Assembly (NCBI RefSeq): GCF_001456155.1
Contig: NZ_CP013293.1
Span: 310,001-374,000, forward strand
Direction of reading: 5' to 3'
Source of the DNA: Chryseobacterium sp. IHB B 17019
GTDB taxonomy: Bacteria; Bacteroidota; Bacteroidia; Flavobacteriales; Weeksellaceae
Length of the DNA: 64,000 nt
Both the position numbers and the translations under genes were made by a program. Below are positions 8,734 to 16,963 of this stretch, one piece after another. The notes under the pieces are model-generated. The model was not told the origin of the DNA and made no database searches. It saw only the letters and a list, made by a program, of their open reading frames with translations. Within the stretch, counting starts at the first letter, position 1. Each line of letters begins with the position of its first letter.

Positions 8734-9467
8734 GTCAGTAAATTTTTAAGTGTGAGCCCTGTTTTTTTCAGCGATTCTTTTGGAAATATTTCACCAGCGT
8801 TAACCAGTTTTTTCCACAGCATTACACAGTTGCCTTTTACGGGGTTGTGTTCATTCATCAGGTGGCTGAAATAGCTGTTAAAGAAATAATTTTCCCAAGC
8901 CGTGATAAATGTTTCGAGTGATGCTGATTTTTTGATTTCAACATTTACCGTTCCCATACAAACCGCACCATCCTTATAGACATTAAAAAATGGGGCGTGA
9001 TAGAGTAGTGTTTTTTCTGTCGGTCTGCTTTGTGATTTAAGCGCATAGACTGATAACTGGTTGCGGTTGGCAACCCAGATCATAGAGGGAACGCCCGCCA
9101 TTCCATTGGGGATGCCCAAGTTCTCAACGAAGAAAAGATTCCTGTTTGTTGCTTTTGTAAACCATATCACCCGACCGTTATCGGTGGGATTCACCTGTAA
9201 AATATGGCTTCCCAAAATTCCCTGTGATTTTAGGAATGACTTTTTTTCGGTTTCGGCAGTCTGAAGGGACTTAGACAAAGCATTGGCTTCCCTAACGGTT
9301 AAAGGGTGGGCATTGATAAGGTTACCGTTTTTGTCCATATCGAAATGTTCAACGTAAATATCTGTGTCGTCATTTTTACCTGCATAAATGATCAATGCAC
9401 TTTTCGGATGATAAAGGTTTGCGAAGTTTTCTGTCAGGTCAATTAGATTTTCCATAATAATCATCAT
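8730..9467 (-). CDS. PRTRC system protein B
   Basis: This 245-residue protein lies directly upstream of the ThiF gene with a 4-nt ATGA overlap, as expected for PRTRC protein B. It contains the family-like segments HPLTVREANAL, LPLM-type beta stretches, YHAPFFNVYKDGAVCMGTV, and a C-terminal helical part mentioning FSHLMNEHNPVKG. The N-terminus has alternative starts; ATG at 9455 (MENLIDL) is as good as 9467. It overlaps the end of the 399-aa gene upstream, so translation is likely coupled. Biochemical function is unknown. Confidence 0.85.
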   Translation of the reverse strand: MMIIMENLIDLTENFANLYHPKSALIIYAGKNDDTDIYVEHFDMDKNGNLINAHPLTVREANALSKSLQTAETEKKSFLKSQGILGSHILQVNPTDNGRVIWFTKATNRNLFFVENLGIPNGMAGVPSMIWVANRNQLSVYALKSQSRPTEKTLLYHAPFFNVYKDGAVCMGTVNVEIKKSASLETFITAWENYFFNSYFSHLMNEHNPVKGNCVMLWKKLVNAGEIFPKESLKKTGLTLKNLLT

Positions 9468-10638
9468 TGTATTTATTTAAAAGATAGATCAGGTTATCGA
9501 TAATGTCGAACAACTGTTCTTCAAAATCAAGATTTCTGTTAGTTAATGAACTGCCGTCAAAAACCTTGAAAACCGTTGGCTCTTCGATCTTTCCCATTTC
9601 TCCAAAATTCATGTTCAAGGTGTCATACAGGTTTTCTGATAACCTGCCTCTGCTGTGCGCATAAAATGAAACATACATATTCATTTCGACCACATTGTTC
9701 TCCTCATAATCATCCATTTCTTCATCATCCAGTCGGGAGTGATCGATATGGGCATTTCTTGAATATTTTTCGTTAGGATACTGCGTATGCAGTCGGAAAG
9801 CACTTAAAGCAAGGTCAATACATTCTTTTTGAAAACTATTGTTAGCATTGAATTTTTGCAGACGGTTTTCAAAAAAATCAAGATTTTTAAGGTTATAGAG
9901 TTTCTTCTCTATCCAGTCCCCAATACTGCCCGCTAACGTGAATTCTTTTAAATAACTTTCCTGAAAGTCAAATTCATCATCTGTCTCCATCCACTCTCTC
10001 AGCATTTCATACTGCCAGTATAGGTAAGAGCCTTCTTGCCTGTAATAGGGGATATCGGCAATATGGTAAAGGTAGGAGCAGACCGAGAGTAAGATATGGG
10101 CAGTTCTTTTGTAATACTTGTCCTTCAACATCAGAAAGAGCGGAATGATTGGGATATAATATAATGTTGCTCCGGTCGAAAACCGTTCTTCAGTGATCAG
10201 AAAAGTCTTTGTCTTGTCCTGCACGATTTTTAGATCATTCCAGTATCTCACGTTGCACTTCAAAAAGTTTTTGGTTTCGGACAGCGAGAAGGAAATATTA
10301 TAAGGATAGGCTAACAAGGGGTCTTCGCTGGGCGTAAATCCTTGATAGTGCTTCGCTAATGTTAAAAGGGACTGATAAAAATCTTTTTGCAGCTTAGCTG
10401 TTTTATCAACATGTATTTTACTTTCTGCCCGTAACTTCGGCAAAATTTTAGTTCTTAGAAAACCATTGGCAACTGGCTCAATGGTACGGATTTCCGCCTG
10501 TCCTTTTGTATTTCTGACGCATCTTTGGGTCTTTTCATCCATGACGCGAACTCGGCTACTTGTAGGTGCAGTTTCCTTTGTTTTTTTTCTGCGGGTGTTT
10601 TTATACATCCCGATACTATATGTTGGTGCATAATCCAT
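9439..10638 (-). CDS. Probable PRTRC system protein F
   Basis: This 399-residue, mostly helical protein has an acidic stretch (HIDHSRLDDEEMDDYEENN) near residues 300-320. It sits between PRTRC protein C and protein B in a tightly packed operon, overlapping B by 29 nt. Protein F is the most variable member of the cassette and has a similar length in proteobacteria, so position and size point to F, but I cannot confirm it from motifs. No catalytic motif is visible. It may be structural or DNA-associated, given its basic N-terminus (KNTRRKKTKE). Confidence 0.55.
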   Translation of the reverse strand: MDYAPTYSIGMYKNTRRKKTKETAPTSSRVRVMDEKTQRCVRNTKGQAEIRTIEPVANGFLRTKILPKLRAESKIHVDKTAKLQKDFYQSLLTLAKHYQGFTPSEDPLLAYPYNISFSLSETKNFLKCNVRYWNDLKIVQDKTKTFLITEERFSTGATLYYIPIIPLFLMLKDKYYKRTAHILLSVCSYLYHIADIPYYRQEGSYLYWQYEMLREWMETDDEFDFQESYLKEFTLAGSIGDWIEKKLYNLKNLDFFENRLQKFNANNSFQKECIDLALSAFRLHTQYPNEKYSRNAHIDHSRLDDEEMDDYEENNVVEMNMYVSFYAHSRGRLSENLYDTLNMNFGEMGKIEEPTVFKVFDGSSLTNRNLDFEEQLFDIIDNLIYLLNKYNDDYYGKSN

Positions 10639-10655
10639 TTTTTTGGTTTTTATAG

Positions 10656-10874
10656 TTAACCCTTTGTTCCCATTACACTCTCAAAGGAGTACTTGACTTT
10701 GTCATCTTCAATCTTGGGATGAGAAATTTTGGCTGTCGTCAAAATCGGATAGGTGTTTGCGTAAAAGTTAAGTACAGCATCCACACTCCATTTTGGTTCG
10801 GGATCGGTCAAAACGATTTCGTGACCTTTATCTGTGAATTTGAAAATTCTTTCAAGTTGCGTTGCTAATAACAT
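10656..10874 (-). CDS. PRTRC system protein C
   Basis: This 72-residue protein matches the very short protein C of the cassette: RIFKFTDKGHEIVLTDPEP, then LNFYANTYPILTTAKI and a C-terminal VKYSFESVMGTKG. Ubiquitin-like-sized proteins encoded next to ThiF enzymes are sometimes their substrates; the C-terminal GTKG is not a clean di-glycine, so this remains speculation. It is 17 bp upstream of the probable F gene and 20 bp downstream of E, within one operon. Confidence 0.85.
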   Translation of the reverse strand: MLLATQLERIFKFTDKGHEIVLTDPEPKWSVDAVLNFYANTYPILTTAKISHPKIEDDKVKYSFESVMGTKG

Positions 10875-10894
10875 GATGATTGTTTTTAAGTTAA

Positions 10895-11425
10895 TTATTC
10901 GGTAGGTTCCCCAAAAAGGCTAGGGGCTAAAAATTTTTCAAGTTCCGACATTCGTTTACGGATAGCTTCCGCATGATCAGGGTAGTCGGCAATTTTTGGT
11001 AAAGCCGTCCAAGATTCCTTGTACTTCCTTTCTTTTTCAAGGTTGGCGGATTTCGACATGGCGTCCAGAAATTTCTTATCTTTTCCCTCGACAAGTTTTT
11101 TCTCCCTTTCGCTGTTCTGCTTTACCATTGCAGACTGTTTTTCGGCTTCCTCCACCTGTTTCAAAAAGGCTTCCATATTGGTCATCAGTCCCGACACCCG
11201 TTCCAATGGTGAGGTGATTGTTTCAAAAAAGTCTTCGTCCAGTTCTTCGGCTGTACCTTTTAAGGTACAGGGGACAATCAGGTTTTTCGCACGGTCTCCG
11301 CAGTTGTCGTTTTGAAGCAGTACCGACACTACCCAATTATTTTCTGTGCCCTGCCTAATGGTGATATTCAAATCACCAGTAATATTCATTTGGGCTATCT
11401 GAGTAAAAAAATTAATCGTTGCCAT
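10895..11425 (-). CDS. PRTRC system protein E
   Basis: This 176-residue protein starts at ATG 11425 (MATINFFTQIAQ); an in-frame ATG at 11443 would add six residues and overlap the previous gene more. The N-terminal half is beta-rich (MNITGDLNITI, WVVSVLLQND) with LIVPCTLKGTAEELDEDFF, typical of protein E. The C-terminal half is a Lys/Glu-rich coiled coil (about 95-150). It overlaps the upstream 121-aa gene by 14 nt, suggesting coupled translation. Function unknown beyond association with the cassette. Confidence 0.85.
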   Translation of the reverse strand: MATINFFTQIAQMNITGDLNITIRQGTENNWVVSVLLQNDNCGDRAKNLIVPCTLKGTAEELDEDFFETITSPLERVSGLMTNMEAFLKQVEEAEKQSAMVKQNSEREKKLVEGKDKKFLDAMSKSANLEKERKYKESWTALPKIADYPDHAEAIRKRMSELEKFLAPSLFGEPTE

Positions 11426-11777
11426 AGTTGTATCTTTTTTCAATTAATAATGCTGTTATTGTTTCTTCGCCCAAGTCCATTTCACGGAGCATGTTTTCAT
11501 AATCAGCCATTGCTTTTTCAAATTCCCGTTGCCATTCTTCTCCTAAAAGTTGAAGCTTGTTTGCTGTACCGTTCTTATGGGCTTTCTGAATGGTTTTCAG
11601 GAGCTTGTCGGCATAGCATTTCTGTTTGCTTAACCTGCGATCGGCGAGTGCTTTCAGGATATACTGGTTCAATACATCGTAAAACGACATTGCCCGCATC
11701 GCATCGCTTTTCCGCAGGGCTTCGACATACCTGTTATAGAGCCATTCCGCGAATTCATTATTATTTCCGTAAGTCAT
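11412..11777 (-). CDS. Hypothetical helical protein in the ssb-PRTRC operon
   Basis: This 121-residue, almost entirely helical protein (YNRYVEALRKSDAMRAMSFYDVL, then Lys-rich helices) has no known motif. It overlaps both neighbours (14 nt with PRTRC E and 17 nt with the 77-aa gene), which is strong support that it is real and translated with them. I recall homologues in Bacteroidota conjugative elements only by context. It could be a DNA-binding or scaffolding protein; nothing in the sequence decides this. Confidence 0.7.
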   Translation of the reverse strand: MTYGNNNEFAEWLYNRYVEALRKSDAMRAMSFYDVLNQYILKALADRRLSKQKCYADKLLKTIQKAHKNGTANKLQLLGEEWQREFEKAMADYENMLREMDLGEETITALLIEKRYNYGND

Positions 11778-11994
11778 GTTTATGATTTTTTAAAAGTGGT
11801 TTGTTACTGTTACGGTCATAGTTGACCTGATATCCACTTGTTTCAATGATTCCCTGCAAGAGATTCCTCGCCTGACAGGCATCCCAATCATCAGCTTTTG
11901 TCATATCCAAATAGTGAAGCCTTTCAAATTCCTTGACCATTCGGGCTATGATGCTCAAAGCCCTGTACTCTGTTTTATCTGCCAAATTGCTCAT
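11761..11994 (-). CDS. Small hypothetical protein in the ssb-PRTRC operon
   Basis: This 77-residue protein has one helix-rich body (TEYRALSIIARMVKEFERLHYL) and a conserved-looking DDWDACQARNLLQGII segment. It overlaps its downstream neighbour by 17 nt and its upstream neighbour by 20 nt. The overlaps and consistent direction support it. No domain is recognised, and no signal or membrane segment is present, so it should be cytoplasmic. Confidence 0.65.
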   Translation of the reverse strand: MSNLADKTEYRALSIIARMVKEFERLHYLDMTKADDWDACQARNLLQGIIETSGYQVNYDRNSNKPLLKNHKHDLRK

Positions 11995-12175
11995 GATGTT
12001 TTTGGTTTTTGAGCTTTAATAATTTTTCATAGAAATCTTTCCAGTACGCCTGTCGTTCCTGATCGCTGGGAACGGGTGGGGTATGGTGCAGGTCTTTAAA
12101 AACCTTTGCCTGCTTGATAGCTTCTTTAAGGTTGGTCACCTCAATCTCGAAGCCGTTTAGATCATTAATTTTCAT
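11975..12175 (-). CDS. Small hypothetical protein in the ssb-PRTRC operon
   Basis: This 66-residue protein opens with LNGFEIEVTNLKEAIKQA and continues with HHTPPVPSDQERQAYWKDFYEKL. The pattern of a short beta stretch followed by two helices is seen in small proteins of Bacteroidota mobile elements near ssb. It overlaps the next gene by 20 nt and lies 23 bp after the 138-aa gene. Function unknown. Operon position and composition support it being real. Confidence 0.65.
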   Translation of the reverse strand: MKINDLNGFEIEVTNLKEAIKQAKVFKDLHHTPPVPSDQERQAYWKDFYEKLLKLKNQKHHEQFGR

Positions 12176-12198
12176 ATAATAGGTTACTGTGGCATCAG

Positions 12199-12615
12199 TT
12201 AGCCATGATTGTTATTGTTTACTATTGTTAAAATCAATGGCTCGTCCCCAAAAAAGAAGTGTATTCCCTGTTTTAATTTGAGGTTGCATTCCTCTTTTGC
12301 TGAATACTCGACAAGGCAATAGATGGTGAATAATGCATCGTAACCATCAAATAACTGGTCGGCAAACCAACGGTGGTTTTTATGCAGTCTGCTCCCGCAA
12401 TTTTTGATGGACTTATCAATATTCCTGACCAATGTGAACCAAAATTCCGCTGTTACCAATGTTCCTTTCCAGTTCGATCTGATCTCAGTTTCATTGTGTA
12501 AAAAAGTTGTGGTTTGCTGTTCGATGTATTGCACAATATTGGATAGTTCTTCGGGCAGTAGATGAGCCAGTAATCTTCCTTTTTCTACGTTGCCCATTTT
12601 TTCTAATGTTTTCAT
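12199..12615 (-). CDS. Hypothetical protein in the ssb-PRTRC operon
   Basis: I place the start at ATG 12615 (MKTLEKMGNVEKG), giving 138 residues; an upstream ATG at 12678 would overlap the DUF932 gene and add an uncharacteristic 21-residue leader. The protein is alpha/beta with aromatic-rich segments (TAEFWFTLVRNIDK, HRWFADQLFDGYDALFTIY). I recall this type as a frequent neighbour of DUF932 genes in Bacteroidota elements. No catalytic motif is visible. It is the third gene counted from ssb. Confidence 0.7.
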   Translation of the reverse strand: MKTLEKMGNVEKGRLLAHLLPEELSNIVQYIEQQTTTFLHNETEIRSNWKGTLVTAEFWFTLVRNIDKSIKNCGSRLHKNHRWFADQLFDGYDALFTIYCLVEYSAKEECNLKLKQGIHFFFGDEPLILTIVNNNNHG

Positions 12616-12665
12616 ATTATTGGATTTAAAGGCAACCGCCAAAAGGCGGTCGCCAATGGTTAATA

Positions 12666-13739
12666 CTAGTTGAAGCAAAGGGCATCACTTCCGATTTTTG
12701 AGAATGAGGTACACAGTTCAAATGCTTTTTGTGCTTTTCCCTGAGCTGTACCGCCCATTACGATAGATTGTAATTTGGCTTCGCTATCTTTGTACTTCCG
12801 TACATTTTGATAGTAGCCTGTCACAGCGTTGTACGCCCCGAACAGTGTGCCTTTGGTGGTTTCCATTTGCTGGGTATCGCTCGTCATAGCGTAGGCAAAG
12901 GCATCCTCCACGGTATTTTTGAAGACTGTTGAAATATCATCTTCATTGCCATTTTGCAGATGTGCCAGTGTTTCTTTGTTCGGGCATAGTGCCAACTGGA
13001 TCAGTTCTTTAACCTCCCTGTCATTCACCTTCACTTTTGCCCACTCGTTAAAAATCCCCTCTAGTTGGGTTGCCATTCTGTTCGCCAGTCCCATGACTTT
13101 GTGGGCATCTTCCAAACGCTGTTTAGCACCTGCTGTATGTTTGATACGCACCACATTGGACATATTGCTGAATGCAGCGTTAAGGGTGTTCTGGCAAACA
13201 ATCCTTACGGGGGTAAATGCAGCCGTGATACTTCCGCTACCATCGTGCGAGGTGGTCAGGAAAATATATTTTTCAGTTACATCGTCACCGTTTCCCACCC
13301 TGATATAATCGGGCAGTTTGGCGGTGATAAAGATGCGTTCCCCATTACCCAATGCTCCTGCGGTCTCGTACAGAATCCCGTCACCACAGCCTACAATGGC
13401 ATCAAAAAATGCAAAGGCTTCGCGGTTCTGTACAATCTGATAATCTTTGCCCACTACACCCAATGCAGTATTGTTGTCCGTGCGGAGTGTTGCAAAATTG
13501 TTGGGAAGCAGAATATGATCAGGTTCTACGATTTCGCCCTCGTTTCCGATGGTTATTGATCTGCCCTGCGTAAATAAGGGTGCTTTGATCACGTCATAGT
13601 CCAATCCTGCGTGCTTAATGGCTTCTTCGCTTGTCGGAAAATCTTCTACAATCTGCCCTAAGCCGTGCCAAGCTTTTTCTTTAACACTAAAAAATGAGTA
13701 TTTGCCTGTGTTTTCGTTGAAATTTAAATTATGTGCCAT
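12666..13739 (-). CDS. DUF932 domain protein (phage/plasmid-like)
   Basis: This 357-residue protein shows the DUF932 pattern: an N-terminal KEKAWHGLGQIVEDFPTSEEA, then NTALGVVGKDYQIVQNREAFAFFD, a middle FLTTSHDGSGSITAAFTPVRIVCQNTL (read here in parts), and a helical C-terminus. DUF932 proteins are almost always carried by phages, plasmids and conjugative elements, often beside ssb; some lie in leader regions that enter the recipient first. Their activity is unknown. Length is typical. It is second in the leftward operon, 58 bp after ssb. Confidence 0.9.
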   Translation of the reverse strand: MAHNLNFNENTGKYSFFSVKEKAWHGLGQIVEDFPTSEEAIKHAGLDYDVIKAPLFTQGRSITIGNEGEIVEPDHILLPNNFATLRTDNNTALGVVGKDYQIVQNREAFAFFDAIVGCGDGILYETAGALGNGERIFITAKLPDYIRVGNGDDVTEKYIFLTTSHDGSGSITAAFTPVRIVCQNTLNAAFSNMSNVVRIKHTAGAKQRLEDAHKVMGLANRMATQLEGIFNEWAKVKVNDREVKELIQLALCPNKETLAHLQNGNEDDISTVFKNTVEDAFAYAMTSDTQQMETTKGTLFGAYNAVTGYYQNVRKYKDSEAKLQSIVMGGTAQGKAQKAFELCTSFSKIGSDALCFN

Positions 13740-13797
13740 GATTGAAATTTTTAAGTTGTTAATTGTTTTGTTATGTGCTGTACTTTACTGGTGTTGG

Positions 13798-14196
13798 CTA
13801 AAATGGGAGATCGTCGTCCTCACTGCCGTTTGCAGTTTTGCTGTCCTTACCCTCTTTGGATGCAGTAGCTTTAGCACCATGCGTTTTTGTGCCACCTCCG
13901 TACACCGTGATTTCTGAAGTATGGAAATTGAGCCCTGCGTGTGCCTGTCCGTCACTTCCTAGCCACGATCTTACCGATGCCCTGCCCGAAAGCTCGACCA
14001 AAGTTCCTTTGGTCAGGATTTTAGCAACGTTGGTGCTGATCCAATATGCGCAGTCGAAATACGTTGTCTGCTCTATGCGTTCGCCCTGCTTGTTTTTGTA
14101 GCTGTAATTTGAAGCCACTGAGAAGTTCACTACCTGTTTGTCCTGCGACACTGTGCGTACCTGCGCATCGCGTGTCAATCGTCCGATGATGTTCAT
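13798..14196 (-). CDS. ssb: Single-stranded DNA-binding protein
   Basis: This 132-residue protein carries the OB-fold pattern of SSB: start MNIIGRLTRDAQVRTV, then VVNFSVASNYSY, TTYFDCAYW, LVELSGRASVRSW and LNFHTSEITVYGG. The acidic C-terminal tip ends in DDDLPF, the standard site for binding partner proteins. It coats single-stranded DNA during transfer or replication. Because it heads an operon with DUF932 and PRTRC genes on a mobile element, it is most likely the element's own SSB rather than the chromosomal one. The structured region at 14372-14535 lies about 180 nt upstream. Confidence 0.95.
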   Translation of the reverse strand: MNIIGRLTRDAQVRTVSQDKQVVNFSVASNYSYKNKQGERIEQTTYFDCAYWISTNVAKILTKGTLVELSGRASVRSWLGSDGQAHAGLNFHTSEITVYGGGTKTHGAKATASKEGKDSKTANGSEDDDLPF

Positions 14197-14371
14197 GTCC
14201 TTAAATTTTTGTAGGTTGTTGTACTTGTTGTTTCACTGCCCTGCCATGAATTTTTTTTGATTTATTCGGTATGAGATGGAGGAGCTGTTTCTTTTCACTC
14301 TGTTACCATTTCCAATGCTGTAGTTTTTCATAGCTGACATTTTTTTTATTCGTCTAAGAGCCGGAGTATGC

Positions 14372-14535
14372 TTTGTTTCTTTTCACGAGCAAAAAAGGTT
14401 AGTGTTTAGCAGGAGCAAGTTTTTGGCAAACAAATACTACCCGCAGGGTGGAGATTTTTTGCCAAATCCTGCAAGGACCCAACTTGCTGCTGCGTTAAGA
14501 ACACGTTGTTACCTTTGCTCTTGAACTGAAACAAA
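14372..14535. promoter_or_regulatory. Nested 164-nt foldback element upstream of ssb
   Basis: The arms pair in order from outside in: TTTGTTTC (14372-14379) with GAAACAAA (14528-14535); GAGCAAA (14387-14393) with TTTGCTC (14514-14520); GTGT (14402-14405) with ACAC (14501-14504); GCAG (14409-14412) with CTGC (14490-14493); GCAAGTT (14415-14421) with AACTTGC (14481-14487); TTTGGCAAA (14422-14430) with TTTGCCAAA (14458-14466). Two small hairpins sit inside: CTACCC/GGGTGG (14437-14451) and TCCT/AGGA (14467-14477). Such multi-stem conservation suggests selection on structure, as RNA, as a promoter formed on single-stranded DNA, or as an origin. No ORF explains it. Confidence 0.6.
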
Positions 14536-14998
14536 AACAGCATCCCGGGTCTGACCTGTAAAAGACCAAAGTGGAAGTGATGAAAAACAGCATTAAGGAA
14601 ATGGTCGAATGTGATGGGAACCAGTACATCAGTTATTACCGATAACTTTTAAAATATCTATAATCCAAAAGTCCTTGGTCTTATGCAATAAGTTATCCCG
14701 TACATGTGGGAGGGGTTTTAGGCAGAAAGGATAATTAAAGCTAAACTTCTTTATGATGGGCGTGCATATGAGATCATTACGCTATTTTTTATGAAGCACC
14801 TGTTGTGTTGAGAACCGCAATTGTCTAGTATTAATTTATTGATCCAATTGTGAAGCAAAGTGGGAGCTTAGAGGCTTCCTGGGCCGAGAGTAGTATCTGG
14901 TAGTTATTTGCCATATGCAACGCTCAAAACAAGTTTTTTTATAAAAAAAATAAAAAAAATCGGTACATTAGTCTTATTGATAACCAAATACTTAACCT

Positions 14999-15433
14999 AT
15001 GAAAAAAATCATTTTGACCGCGTGTATGATTGTTGCTTTTACATATACGAAGGGAAGCATTGGAAGCCCAATTTCATTGGGAGGCCCCACGAAAAGTAAA
15101 ACAATTAGTTTAAAATCTGCAAAAATTGACCTGAGTGCCTTTAAGTTTTTAGGTAACGGCTGGTATTCAGCCACCATTGATGGGATAACACTTACCTATT
15201 ATGATGCTGACGCTTTTCTTAAAATGACTTGGGACGAGCCTTGGGAGGTTGTTTTTTTAAACGATGGAATTTTTTGGCAACAGAGTCCTTTGGGTAGTGG
15301 TATCGAGTACGGTCCTTACAAATTGTTTAATAACACCAACTATATCTTTACATTTCGAAGAGCGGGGGTGAGTGATAAAACAGTTGTCTTTCCGGTAACA
15401 TATTGGGAACCGGAGATTCCACCGACAAACTAA
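14999..15433 (+). CDS. Secreted protein of unknown function (paralogue of 16021-16425)
   Basis: This 144-residue protein starts with a signal peptide (MKKIILTACMIVAFTYTKG), then a mature part of about 120 residues rich in beta stretches and aromatic residues (ITLTYYDADAFLKMTWDEPW). A segment IEYGPYKLFNNTNYIFTFRR near the C-terminus aligns by eye with VEWGPYHLYSGDHVRVRFR in the protein encoded at 16021-16425, so the two look like diverged paralogues. A strong terminator follows at 15489. The fold resembles small beta-sandwich proteins; no function is known to me. A putative Bacteroidota promoter was not clear upstream. Confidence 0.75.
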   Translation: MKKIILTACMIVAFTYTKGSIGSPISLGGPTKSKTISLKSAKIDLSAFKFLGNGWYSATIDGITLTYYDADAFLKMTWDEPWEVVFLNDGIFWQQSPLGSGIEYGPYKLFNNTNYIFTFRRAGVSDKTVVFPVTYWEPEIPPTN

Positions 15434-15488
15434 AGTTTATGGCGTTTCAGTTAGGAATTAGTACCCTAAGAATACAACATCAACAAAG

Positions 15489-15515
15489 ACCAGAGAACTT
15501 ATCTCTGGTTTTTTT
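15489..15515 (+). terminator. Rho-independent terminator after the first secreted paralogue
   Basis: ACCAGAGA (15489-15496) pairs perfectly with TCTCTGGT (15502-15509) around a 5-nt loop, followed directly by six T. It ends the transcript of the gene at 14999-15433. Confidence 0.85.
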
Positions 15516-15637
15516 ATCTTCGATAAAAAGTATCGGTATTTTTTGATATCCCTAAGGTTTTATGTCCGTTGACAACTTTAAAGGATTATAAAGTGTCTAA
15601 AGAAAAACTTAATTTAGATGAATAAAAGTAGAATGCT

Positions 15638-15820
15638 ATGGCGGATAATTCAATCAAAATAAAGGAAATGCTAGATCGTTATTTAAATGGAAAATGTACC
15701 GAAGCTGAAATTGCTTTAATAGAATCTTCATATCTAAGCTATTCCGCTGATGCAGTCCCTTTAAATGAGGATCAAATTCGTGAAGATCTGGAGAGTATCC
15801 GCTCTAAGTTGCCTAAATAA
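15638..15820 (+). CDS. Mini protein resembling the N-terminus of FecR-type anti-sigma factors
   Basis: This 60-residue protein contains IKEMLDRYLNGKCTEAEIAL followed by an SSYL segment, which is the pattern that opens Bacteroidota FecR-family anti-sigma factors (the part that contacts the ECF sigma factor). The membrane segment and the FecR body are absent, and no sigma gene is adjacent. Either it is a stand-alone sigma-binding mini protein, or a relic. The reading frame is clean, the start codon ATG is well placed, and similar short proteins occur in Pedobacter, as I recall. Confidence 0.55.
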   Translation: MADNSIKIKEMLDRYLNGKCTEAEIALIESSYLSYSADAVPLNEDQIREDLESIRSKLPK

Positions 15821-16020
15821 GTCCTGATGATGCACAAACCAAATACCATTACCTACATCTAGTAATGACTATAGGCGTTGATATTATTCCTGCATGCACA
15901 AGGCACAACGGCAAGTTAGTTATGTATTATTAATGTTACGCGGAGCGTCTAGTAAATTGTGTTTTGGTGGCGAAAAGTTTTATAAATTTAATTCACTGGA
16001 ATATTTCAAACTAAATCCTT

Positions 16021-16425
16021 ATGAAAAAAATAATCTTTGTACTAACTCTCTTTGTGTCGTTTTTTGTTGTTCAGTCACACGCTTCAACACCGTTAAATAA
16101 AGGCATCACTTACAAGAATGTGCTTCTCAAGCCACAGCGCGACCCATATATCTTTTCGGAAGTATCCAATGGTATCCGTCTTTATTACGATCCTGGAGAA
16201 TATATATTAAGACTAACCTTTGATGCACCAAGCGGTGATCCAAACTATGACTTGGTAGACGTAGAAGTTAATGACACAGCAGGTACTTCGAGCCTGACCA
16301 ATTACAGTTCGGTTGAATGGGGCCCCTATCATTTATATTCTGGAGATCACGTTCGGGTCAGATTCAGGAATTCAATGACCCAACTGTCTAGTTTATGGGG
16401 TGATTTTATTGTAGTCTACCAATAA
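16021..16425 (+). CDS. Secreted protein of unknown function (paralogue of 14999-15433)
   Basis: This 134-residue protein has a clear signal peptide (MKKIIFVLTLFVSFFVVQSHA) and a beta-rich mature domain with GIRLYYDPGEYILRLTFDAP and a C-terminal VEWGPYHLYSGDHVRVRFR segment. It resembles its neighbour at 14999 in length, signal and C-terminal motif, which points to an old local duplication. Both lie between the element's ssb region and the defence island. The role is unknown; secretion is predicted. A terminator follows at 16482. Confidence 0.75.
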   Translation: MKKIIFVLTLFVSFFVVQSHASTPLNKGITYKNVLLKPQRDPYIFSEVSNGIRLYYDPGEYILRLTFDAPSGDPNYDLVDVEVNDTAGTSSLTNYSSVEWGPYHLYSGDHVRVRFRNSMTQLSSLWGDFIVVYQ

Positions 16426-16481
16426 CTGAATCAATTAAAAATTTTAAGTTTTCATTAAATTCATCAAAATATTCCGGAAAG

Positions 16482-16513
16482 AAGCCTGAACGTGAACCGA
16501 TTCAGGCTTTGTT
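16482..16513 (+). terminator. Terminator after the second secreted paralogue
   Basis: AAGCCTGAA (16482-16490) pairs with TTCAGGCTT (16501-16509) around a 10-nt loop and is followed by a short T-rich run. The 450 bp from here to 16963 has no gene that I can support. Confidence 0.65.
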
Positions 16514-16963
16514 ATTTATATAACCTCAAATTAACTAGGCTTATTAAATGAACAATTAGTGCGCTCAATAGCAATAAACAAAATAGAATATTGGAAGGGT
16601 GCCCTTTAGGGAAGTAGTCCGTTATGCCGTAGTCTTTTGGTGGGATGAGCACAAAGGCTGGCCGCATTACCTTGGCTGCCTTTTTATCTGTTTCTTGCTG
16701 AAAAACTCCTTTGATAAATTATTGAGTGCAACCGATTTCGAAAGTAGCAAAGCTTATAATAAGCGAGTTTAGAAGAGGATGGTTTCTAAGAACCTGCAAA
16801 TATAAGGTAGAACCTGAATGACCTAAAATACCGAAATATCTTCAAAAATTCCATTAGAGATGACAAAAAATAGGAATAAAATATTTTTTTTATATTTAAC
16901 GAAAGAATAATCTTTAATTAATGCCTCCTAATGTGATAAACCGAACAACAATATTTCACATCT

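Noticed and set aside
14580-14645. Short frame MKNSIKEMVECDGNQYISYY after the foldback element
   Set aside because: Only 21 codons and no homologue recalled; could be the beginning of a lost gene but cannot be supported.
15894-16100. 68-aa plus-strand ORF upstream of the second secreted paralogue
   Set aside because: It overlaps the signal-peptide region of the better-supported gene at 16021 in another frame.
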